Below are positions 1-5,288 of a stretch of 7,357 nucleotides of DNA, piece by piece. Position numbers and translations under genes: made by a program. The stretch's first letter is position 1, and every line of letters starts with the position of its first letter. The notes under the pieces are model-generated. The model did not search any database, was not told the DNA's origin, and saw only the letters and a program-made list of their open reading frames with translations. Source of the DNA: an uncultured Ignavibacteria bacterium (GTDB taxonomy: Bacteria > Bacteroidota > Ignavibacteria > SZUA-365); assembly GCA_913060595.1 (NCBI GenBank), contig CAJXSA010000189.1, positions 1-7,357 on the forward strand. The letters run 5' to 3'.

Positions 1-1602
1 TATCGCTCACGCCGTCCCCTGCGCACGGCGCTCGCACTGCAGCAGGCCGAGGAGCGATTCGAGGTCGCGCCCGGGCAGGCCTATGATGCGCGGCTCTCAC
101 ACGTTCTCGGACTGCCCTGCTATTTTCGCCTGCCCGGACCGGGCGGGGCGCTTGACTTCACCGACGAATATTATGTCGTCACCGGGGGGGCGCGCGGCAC
201 CTGGCATTACGCGGTGACCGCCACCGGGTCGAAAGGAGAAGTGCGGCAGCTGCGATCGGGGCGAAACATCACCGCGGAGGGCGTGCGTGAATATGTCGCG
301 ACGCCATCCCCGGTGCACCAGGGACGCTACACCGTCGCGGGAGGCGGCGTGGATGTTTTCGTGCACTGGGGCAGCAGCCGCGCGCTGCCGGGAAGTCCGG
401 CGATGACGAACCTGCCCATGCAGCCCTTTCACTTCGCCCTGCGGAAAAACGGCAGGGCGCGCACGCATCCGCTGCTGCTTCGCCTTCACGGACGCGGCGG
501 AAGCTTCATCCACCAGACACTCGGTTCCGGCAATCCGCAGGAATACGTGCTGGCGCTGGAGGATGCGCTCCCCGGCGCGGCGTCCAATTCGTTCTGGCTC
601 GGCTACGACAGCGCTCTCGTCCTGGGGGATGCGCGACTGCGTCCTGCACCGATGACACGGGTGCATCCGTACACGGCGCGGCGCGTGGCATGGACACTGC
701 AGTGGGCTCTGCGCAGGCTCCCCGTCGATCCCGCGCGCGTCATCGTGAGCGGCGCCTCGATGGGAGGATCCGGTTCGGCCTTCTCGATATTCGACGACGG
801 CATTCCCACTGCTGCCGCGCTCGCACTCATCCCGCGACTCGATTACGGCGCGCGGGACCTTGCGGACGCGCCGCAGAGCCGGAACGCGTTTCTGCATTTC
901 GATGCGCTGTGGGGGAGTCCTGAACGTCGACCGCTGCTCGACGACGGCACGCCCGTGTTTGAGCGGCTGGATTATGCACTGCGCCTGCAGCGCGAGGATT
1001 TGCGGGCGCTGCCATACCTGCGCGTGATCAGCGGTGCACGTGATTCCGTCGTGGGTTTCCGTCAGCTCTGGTCCTCGATGCGCGCGGCGGACAGCCGCCA
1101 CGCCGGCATCACATTTCTCTGGGATGAGCGCGGCCACGACACGGACGGCAGCTACAGGTGGACCCCGATGGAAGCCCTGGTCGACCTGTCACGGTACCGC
1201 ACGGACCGCAGCTGGCCCGCATTCAGCGGGGAGGGACAGGGCGACCCTGTGCAGCGCCAGTCGGGAAGCCGCAACGCGCGGGCGGGCTGGTTCGAGCCCG
1301 TGGTGGATCTGCCGGGAAGCTGGTCTGTCGGCCTTCGATACCAACCTCTCATGGAGCGCGACAGCCTGTCCGCGTTCCCCGGTCAGATCACCGTCAGCGT
1401 CACTCCACGCAGACTGCAGCGGTTTCGAATACGCAGCGGCGCATGGTACGATGCCGTGCTCATCGAAGGCGGACGCATGGTGTTCCACACCACCGTGCGC
1501 GCCGTGCGCGACGGCGAGCTGACCGTTCCCGGCGTGCCGCTGACCTCAGCCCCTGCACGCTTCGAGCTGCATCCGGCGCTCGGTCCCGTTCTGCCGCGCT
1601 GA
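1..1602 (+). CDS. Alpha/beta-hydrolase-fold esterase or depolymerase-like protein, 5' end missing
   Basis: The reading frame is open from base 1 to the TGA at 1600-1602, giving 533 visible residues; the true start and any signal peptide lie upstream. In visible-residue numbering, an LHGRGG oxyanion-type loop at about 162-167 is followed by the nucleophile elbow GASMGG with Ser253, then a candidate acid Asp348 (ISGARDS) and base His379 (ERGHD). The order and spacing fit a Ser-Asp-His alpha/beta hydrolase, and the segment before the elbow (VDPARVIVSGAS) resembles PHB-depolymerase/feruloyl-esterase-like families. About 150 residues precede the hydrolase core and look beta-rich, possibly a fibronectin-III-like or carbohydrate-binding module. 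About 130 residues after the His also look beta-rich. The fold is supported by what is seen; the substrate is unknown. An acyl-ester or polysaccharide-ester hydrolase, or a peptidase of the prolyl-oligopeptidase type, are alternatives. Base composition matches the neighbours. Confidence 0.8.
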   Translation, partial: YRSRRPLRTALALQQAEERFEVAPGQAYDARLSHVLGLPCYFRLPGPGGALDFTDEYYVVTGGARGTWHYAVTATGSKGEVRQLRSGRNITAEGVREYVATPSPVHQGRYTVAGGGVDVFVHWGSSRALPGSPAMTNLPMQPFHFALRKNGRARTHPLLLRLHGRGGSFIHQTLGSGNPQEYVLALEDALPGAASNSFWLGYDSALVLGDARLRPAPMTRVHPYTARRVAWTLQWALRRLPVDPARVIVSGASMGGSGSAFSIFDDGIPTAAALALIPRLDYGARDLADAPQSRNAFLHFDALWGSPERRPLLDDGTPVFERLDYALRLQREDLRALPYLRVISGARDSVVGFRQLWSSMRAADSRHAGITFLWDERGHDTDGSYRWTPMEALVDLSRYRTDRSWPAFSGEGQGDPVQRQSGSRNARAGWFEPVVDLPGSWSVGLRYQPLMERDSLSAFPGQITVSVTPRRLQRFRIRSGAWYDAVLIEGGRMVFHTTVRAVRDGELTVPGVPLTSAPARFELHPALGPVLPR

Positions 1603-1622
1603 CATCGCTGCGGTGTTCTTTT
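1594..1622 (+). terminator. Possible weak intrinsic terminator after the hydrolase gene
   Basis: CCGCGC at 1594-1599 can pair with GC-T-GCGG at 1607-1613 (six pairs with T1609 bulged, seven-base loop containing the stop codon), followed by the T-rich run TGTTCTTTT. The stem is short and bulged, so this is tentative. Confidence 0.3.
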
Positions 1623-1670
1623 CGTCCCCGGGGGGAGGCACACTTGTATTCCATCACGATACAGACTATT

Positions 1671-1703
1671 TTTTCGTGAAAATGTTGGCATATGTTTTCG
1701 CAC
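1671..1703. promoter_or_regulatory. Candidate rex promoter/operator region with inverted repeats
   Basis: This A/T-rich patch lies 92-124 bases before the rex start. It holds the 12-bp element TTTTCGTGAAAA (1671-1682), a palindrome with five-base arms around GT. It also holds an imperfect repeat, CGTGAAAA at 1675-1682 against TTTTCGCA at 1695-1702 (6 of 8 positions, 12 bases between arms). TATGTTTT at 1691-1698 is one base from the Bacteroidota -7 element TAnnTTTG. GTGAAAA resembles half of the classical Rex site (TTGTGAA-N-TTCACAA), but the spacing is not canonical. Autoregulation by Rex is inferred. Confidence 0.3.
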
Positions 1704-1794
1704 AGGGACGTCGAAGCAGCGGATCGATACGGAATCGGCAGCATTTCGCGTACAGCGTCCCGCGCTTTCCCCACTGCAGCACAGGAATACCGGT

Positions 1795-2427
1795 ATGGAC
1801 AGAATATCCAAAGCCGCCTTTCGCCGTCTTCCCCGATATCACCAAATTCTCAGCGCATATGAAGGGGTAGGCAGGGAGTACATTTCCTCCCGTGAACTTT
1901 CCGAGATTCTTGACATCAACGAGACGCTGGTGCGCAAGGACATGGCGGATCTGCAGATCCGCGGGAAGCAGAACCAGGGCTACAGCATCTCCACGCTGCG
2001 TCTTCGCATCGAAGAGTTTCTCGGCCTGCAGGACATCACCGAGGCGCTCGTCGTCGGTGCCGGGCACCTGGGTACCGCTCTTGCGACCTATGTCGGGTTC
2101 GAGCAATACGGCTTGAAAATCGTCGGCGTGCTCGACAACGATCCCGAGCGCATCGGCAGCATGATAGGGACGCATGAAGTCGTGTCGATTTTCCGGCTCG
2201 CTTCGATGATTCAGAAACACGCAATCAAGCTCATCATCCTCACCGTTCCGAAGGCTGCGGCGCAGGAACTGACCGACATCGCCGTCAAGGCCGGTGTTAT
2301 TGCAGTGTGGAATTTCACACCGCAGGAACTCAACGTGCCGGACGGCGTGCGGATCCGCAATGAGCAGATCGTGGGCGGTTTCATGGCGCTGTCGCATTAC
2401 CTGAAGAATGTCAGCGACAAAGAATAA
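1795..2427 (+). CDS. rex: Redox-sensing transcriptional repressor, Rex family
   Basis: A 210-residue protein, the usual length for Rex, a cytoplasmic dimer that senses the NADH/NAD+ ratio through a Rossmann domain and typically represses fermentation and respiration genes. Visible parts: an N-terminal winged helix (about 1-75) starting with the typical AAFRRLPRYHQIL, helix-turn-helix SSRELSEILDINETLVRKD (31-49), NAD-binding GAGHLG (88-93) after a beta strand, VLDNDPERIG at the second strand (112-121), ILTVPKAAAQE (148-158), WNFTPQELNVP (172-182) and a C-terminal helix for domain swapping. Odd: the family motif DFSYFGxxGxRGxGY after the recognition helix is replaced by DMADLQIRGKQNQGY. The ATG at 1795 is chosen because AGGA at 1783-1786 sits eight bases upstream and the N-terminus aligns with Rex. 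The frame between the hydrolase stop and this ATG has no stop, but also no ATG/GTG/TTG. It is convergent with rseP. Family call is firm; targets are unknown. Confidence 0.93.
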   Translation: MDRISKAAFRRLPRYHQILSAYEGVGREYISSRELSEILDINETLVRKDMADLQIRGKQNQGYSISTLRLRIEEFLGLQDITEALVVGAGHLGTALATYVGFEQYGLKIVGVLDNDPERIGSMIGTHEVVSIFRLASMIQKHAIKLIILTVPKAAAQELTDIAVKAGVIAVWNFTPQELNVPDGVRIRNEQIVGGFMALSHYLKNVSDKE

Positions 2428-2448
2428 CAGACGGTGACATCCAAACGC

Positions 2449-2476
2449 GAAATGACCGCCCACGGGCGGTCATTTC
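2449..2476. terminator. Bidirectional intrinsic terminator between rex and rseP
   Basis: GAAATGACCGCC (2449-2460) is perfectly complementary to GGCGGTCATTTC (2465-2476), giving a 12-bp stem around loop CACG; C2461-G2464 could add a thirteenth pair. On the plus strand it is followed by ATTTCC, and the stem itself ends in a T-rich arm. On the minus strand the tail reads ATTTCGCGTTTGG. It lies 21 bases after the rex stop and downstream of rseP, so it can serve both convergent units. Confidence 0.85.
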
Positions 2477-2481
2477 ATTTC

Positions 2482-2523
2482 CTGCCCGCGCATGAGCGCC
2501 GGCAGCGCTGTCCTGACGGGCAG
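2482..2523. terminator. Nested hairpin just downstream of rseP
   Basis: Outer arms CTGCCCG (2482-2488) and CGGGCAG (2517-2523) enclose an inner stem AGCGC (2495-2499)/GCGCT (2505-2509). It begins three bases past the rseP stop codon on the minus strand and precedes the bidirectional terminator there. It has no T tract of its own, so it is more likely an mRNA 3'-end protecting or assisting structure than an independent terminator. Confidence 0.4.
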
Positions 2524-2525
2524 CC

Positions 2526-3848
2526 TCAGAAGATATCGTTGTAGATCACGAAGATCATCAGTGCGAGCAGGAGCACCATGCCGGCCTGCTGCAGCGCGAT
2601 TTTAATTTTGTTGGGGACCTCGCGGCGGAACAGTCCTTCGAATATCAGGAAGATGAGGTGTCCGCCGTCGAGCGCGGGGATGGGGAAAATGTTGATGATG
2701 GCGAGGCTGATGCTGAGCAGGGCCATGAGGCTCAGGAAACTGTAAATCCCGGCTTCGGCGGATTGTGCCGCCATCTCCGCGATTTTCACAGGTCCGCCGA
2801 TGCTTTGCTTGAAGCTCGCTTCACCGATGATGATATGCCAGATGTTGGTGAGGAAAATGTCGGTGACGCGCACCAGTCCCTTTACTCCGACGGTGAGCGC
2901 CTCGAACACGCCGTAGCGCACGGTCTCCACTTCACCCGGAATGCGGGCGATGGGCATGATGCCGATTTTGCCGTTGTCGGTCGGGGTCACCTCGGACTGC
3001 ATGCGCTTGCCGTCACGCAGCCACACCACGCGCACCGGGTCCTGGGGACTTGCACTCACGAGACGCACGACGTCGGCGGGCGTGTGAATCGGCACATCGT
3101 TGATGGTGACAAAAATATCGCCCTGCTGCAGTCCCACGCGTGAGGCGGGAAGGCCGGGTTCGACGGCCCCGATGAAGGTCTCCGCGCCGGCGGCGCTGAT
3201 GCCGAAATCGCCGCTGCCCAGTCCTTCGAGTTCATTTTTCGGGATGAAAACATCCTGCGTCGCACCGGCGCGCTCGACGGTTATGGTGAGATCACCGGAA
3301 AGCTGCGAGTACACGACGCCTTCGCGGATGGCTTCCCAGGTCCCGACTTCCTCGCCATTGATGCGCAGGATGCGGTCGTCGGCAGCCAGGCCGTATTCCG
3401 CCGCCACGCTGTTTTCCTGCACGTAGCCGATGGTGGTGATTTTGTGGTGCTGCACGCCCTGCGCGAGATTCAGTCCCCAGAAAATCGCGATGGCGAGGAG
3501 CACGTTCATGATGACGCCGGCGGTGATGACGATGATACGCTGCCATACCGGCTTGGCCCGGAATTCCCATGGCTCCGGTTCCGATTCGAGGTGCTCTGTA
3601 TCCATGCTTTCGTCGATCATGCCTGAGATCTTCACGTAGCCGCCGATCGGCAGCCAGGAGATGCAGTAATCGGTTTCCCCGATCTGCTTGCCGAAGGCGC
3701 GCGGCGGGAAACCGATGGAGAAGCGCTCGACACGCATGCCGAAGGCTTTTGCTGCGAGGAAATGGCCGAGCTCGTGAATGAGCACGAGCACACCGATGAT
3801 GATGACGAAATAAAATATCTGGCTGAATATGCTTCCGAGTGCGTCCAT
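2526..3848 (-). CDS. rseP: Site-2 intramembrane zinc metalloprotease RseP (M50 family)
   Basis: A 440-residue inner-membrane protease close to the E. coli RseP length (450). RseP-type enzymes cut transmembrane segments of anti-sigma factors and leftover signal peptides. Visible order: a first membrane helix (about 7-30) carrying the zinc motif HELGH (25-29), the conserved GFPPRAF and PIGGYVKISGM (66-77) region, a second membrane helix (about 104-126), two PDZ domains (about 138-205 and 222-290), the IGGPV segment (350-354), and C-terminal membrane helices at about 370-390 and 422-437. The first of these leads into PALDGGH, in which Asp394 is the third zinc ligand. All catalytic residues are present, so it should be active. 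It lies downstream of dxr with a 22-base gap and is almost certainly cotranscribed; a purine run AGAGAGA (complement of 3851-3857) is a weak ribosome-binding site. No anti-sigma factor gene is in the window, so the substrate is unknown. Confidence 0.96.
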   Translation of the reverse strand: MDALGSIFSQIFYFVIIIGVLVLIHELGHFLAAKAFGMRVERFSIGFPPRAFGKQIGETDYCISWLPIGGYVKISGMIDESMDTEHLESEPEPWEFRAKPVWQRIIVITAGVIMNVLLAIAIFWGLNLAQGVQHHKITTIGYVQENSVAAEYGLAADDRILRINGEEVGTWEAIREGVVYSQLSGDLTITVERAGATQDVFIPKNELEGLGSGDFGISAAGAETFIGAVEPGLPASRVGLQQGDIFVTINDVPIHTPADVVRLVSASPQDPVRVVWLRDGKRMQSEVTPTDNGKIGIMPIARIPGEVETVRYGVFEALTVGVKGLVRVTDIFLTNIWHIIIGEASFKQSIGGPVKIAEMAAQSAEAGIYSFLSLMALLSISLAIINIFPIPALDGGHLIFLIFEGLFRREVPNKIKIALQQAGMVLLLALMIFVIYNDIF

Positions 3849-3870
3849 GTTCTCTCTGTATATCGGTCGA

Positions 3871-5046
3871 TTATGTCAATGTTTTCAAGCGTGTCAGCGA
3901 CGCTGCCGCGTGCTCGCGCGCCTGGCGGTCGATGTCGACGACACTGTCGATTTCCTCCGCCGGCAGCGTCGGGACATGCTGCAGGCTGTCGTCGATGAGC
4001 TGCGCGATGCCGGGGAAGGAAAGATCGCCGCGCAGGAAGGCCGCGACGGCAACTTCATTGGCTGCGTTCAGGCAGGCCGGCGCCGTGCCGCCTTCTTCAA
4101 GCGCCTGATATGCCAGTCGCAGGCAGGAGAAGGTCTCCAGGTCGGGCTGTTCGAAGGTCAGGGTGCCGACATCCGCGAGGTTGAGTCGTTCGTAATCCGC
4201 TGCAATGCGGTCGGGCCAGGTCAGCGCGTAGTGAATGGGAATTTTCATGTCGGGAACGCCCAGCTGCGCTTTGACCGATCCGTCGCTGAACTCCACCATC
4301 GAGTGGATGATGCTCTGCGGATGGACGACCACGTCGATAGCGGAGGCGTCGACGCCGAACAGCCAGTGCGCCTCGATCACTTCCAGTCCCTTGTTCATCA
4401 GTGTGGCGGAATCGATGGTGATCTTGCTGCCCATGCTCCAGTTCGGATGCTGCAGGGCCGCCGCGGGGGTGACGTCTGCGATTTCGCCCGCGGTGCGCCC
4501 GCGGAACGGTCCGCCGCTTGCGGTGAGCACGATGCGTGCAACACTGTGTCCCGGTTCACCCACGATGCACTGCAGGATGGCGCTGTGCTCGCTGTCGATC
4601 GGCAGCAGGTGCACGTCACGTTCTTTCAGCAGGCCGGTGATGATTTCACCCGCGACCACGAGTGTTTCCTTGTTTGCCAGTGCGATGTTCTTTCCCGCGC
4701 GAATGGCGGTGACGGTGGGGAGAAGCCCGGCGAATCCCACGAGACTGCTCACCATCGTATCGTAATCGTCACGCCCGGCGAGCTGCGTGAGTGCGTCGGT
4801 TCCGGATAGAATCTCGGTTTGATCTCCGACGGCGTCACGCACGGCCGACTCTGCCGCAGGATCGGTTACGGCCACCGCTGCAGGACGAAATTCCCGCACC
4901 TGCGCGATAAGCAGATCGGCGTTGCTGTTTCCGGTCAGGTAGCGCACACGGAAATGCTCCGGGTGGCGGCGAACCACTTCCAGCGTGTTGCAGCCTATGG
5001 ATCCCGTGGATCCAAACACTGCCAGTATGTTTGTTCCGTTACGCAT
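3871..5046 (-). CDS. dxr: 1-deoxy-D-xylulose 5-phosphate reductoisomerase (MEP pathway)
   Basis: Cytoplasmic enzyme that converts 1-deoxy-D-xylulose 5-phosphate to 2-C-methyl-D-erythritol 4-phosphate with NADPH and a divalent metal, the committed step of MEP isoprenoid synthesis. With the ATG at 5044-5046 the protein has 391 residues, normal for the family (about 400). Visible: NADPH-binding GSTGSIG (12-18), ALANKETLV (122-130), metal ligands in DSEH (Asp151, Glu153), SGGPF (177-181), substrate-loop HPNWSMG (200-206), KITIDSATLMNKGLE (208-222, with ligand Glu222), VHPQSIIHSMVEF (241-253), and the C-terminal helical domain with LNAANEVAV. Every key residue is intact. A TTG at 5050-5052, two codons upstream, is an alternative start; an in-frame stop at 5062-5064 excludes anything longer. 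Neither start has a clear Shine-Dalgarno sequence. dxr is the first gene of a dxr-rseP operon and diverges from the TPR gene. Confidence 0.97.
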   Translation of the reverse strand: MRNGTNILAVFGSTGSIGCNTLEVVRRHPEHFRVRYLTGNSNADLLIAQVREFRPAAVAVTDPAAESAVRDAVGDQTEILSGTDALTQLAGRDDYDTMVSSLVGFAGLLPTVTAIRAGKNIALANKETLVVAGEIITGLLKERDVHLLPIDSEHSAILQCIVGEPGHSVARIVLTASGGPFRGRTAGEIADVTPAAALQHPNWSMGSKITIDSATLMNKGLEVIEAHWLFGVDASAIDVVVHPQSIIHSMVEFSDGSVKAQLGVPDMKIPIHYALTWPDRIAADYERLNLADVGTLTFEQPDLETFSCLRLAYQALEEGGTAPACLNAANEVAVAAFLRGDLSFPGIAQLIDDSLQHVPTLPAEEIDSVVDIDRQAREHAAASLTRLKTLT

Positions 5047-5082
5047 ATACAAACAAGCAAGTTAACCATAGCCCGCGGCCTG

Positions 5083-5098
5083 CGCAACATACGTTGCG
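5083..5098. repeat. Inverted repeat upstream of dxr, possible operator or leader hairpin
   Basis: Perfect six-base arms CGCAAC and GTTGCG are separated by ATAC, centred about 45 bases before the dxr ATG. It overlaps the place where the -33/-35 element of the dxr promoter is expected, so regulator binding is possible; no matching regulator is identified. Confidence 0.45.
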
Positions 5099-5123
5099 GT
5101 CCCCGTACCATGTTGAAAACACA

Positions 5124-5138
5124 CCGGACGGCGTCCGG
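5124..5138. repeat. 15-bp perfect palindrome in the divergent promoter region
   Basis: CCGGACG and CGTCCGG flank a single G. Read as RNA from the minus strand, the hairpin (extended by CAC/GTG with one bulge) is followed by TGTTTTC, so it could be a weak terminator against upstream antisense transcription. It could equally be an operator shared by both operons. Confidence 0.4.
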
Positions 5139-5210
5139 GTGCCGGGGGAAGTCAAAAAAATGCCTGCCCACGGCGGCCCTGCCGACAGCGGGTGAATTCG
5201 CGGGTACTCA

Positions 5211-5240
5211 TTGTGTCGACTCCGCTTTTCTTCCTATACT
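5211..5240 (+). promoter_or_regulatory. Promoter of the TPR gene
   Basis: TTGTGT (5211-5216) and TATACT (5235-5240) are 18 bases apart: a strong -10 (5 of 6) with a weak -35 (3 of 6). The same -10, read as TATACTTG to 5242, matches 7 of 8 positions of the Bacteroidota -7 element TAnnTTTG. Transcription would start near 5247, giving a leader of about 38 bases. This favours the ATG at 5285 over the in-frame GTG at 5192, which lies upstream of the promoter. Confidence 0.5.
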
Positions 5241-5270
5241 TGACGGATACAACTGGCCGCATACGATCGC

Positions 5271-5288
5271 ATGGCTCTTTTGCAATGA
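5271..5288 (+). CDS. Possible five-codon leader ORF overlapping the TPR start
   Basis: ATG at 5271 reads MALLQ and stops at TGA 5286-5288, which overlaps the TPR ATG (5285-5287) as ATGA. Both lack a visible Shine-Dalgarno sequence. Such an arrangement could couple translation of the TPR gene to the leader peptide, but an ORF this short may be chance. Confidence 0.2.
   Translation: MALLQ

Larger units (their letters stand above)
5047..5284. promoter_or_regulatory. Divergent intergenic region between dxr and the TPR gene
   Basis: These 238 bases contain no convincing gene but must hold the promoters of both operons. Visible elements are an inverted repeat CGCAAC-ATAC-GTTGCG (5083-5098), a 15-bp palindrome CCGGACG-G-CGTCCGG (5124-5138), a run of seven A (5154-5160), a plus-strand promoter (5211-5240) and a five-codon leader ORF. 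On the minus strand, TTG followed after 20 bases by TAACTTGC (complement of 5057-5064) is a weak match to a Bacteroidota-type promoter. It would give dxr an almost leaderless transcript. Confidence 0.6.

Noticed and set aside
184..190. Run of seven G in the hydrolase gene as a phase-variation tract
   Set aside because: Too short to be convincing in G+C-rich DNA, and the frame is intact across it; a sequencing-error check is enough.
97..1137. Long minus-strand open frame (346 codons) opposite the hydrolase
   Set aside because: It is antisense to a gene with clear catalytic motifs; its translation is rich in Arg, His and Ala without domains, as expected from the shadow frame of a G+C-rich gene.
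1603..1794. Readthrough fusion of hydrolase and Rex
   Set aside because: The frame between them lacks stops, but rex has its own Shine-Dalgarno sequence and ATG, and the intervening translation is not protein-like; the open frame is probably chance.
1613..1870. Small plus-strand open frame (85 codons) across the rex start
   Set aside because: It overlaps the rex promoter region and N-terminus in another frame, has no ribosome-binding site and no recognisable features.
3829..4809. Plus-strand open frame (326 codons) opposite dxr
   Set aside because: It covers the fully conserved dxr gene on the other strand, has no recognisable domain, and would run across the dxr-rseP junction.
5192..5284. 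31-codon N-terminal extension of the TPR protein from GTG at 5192
   Set aside because: It would place the start upstream of the promoter and bury the signal peptide beginning at the ATG 5285.
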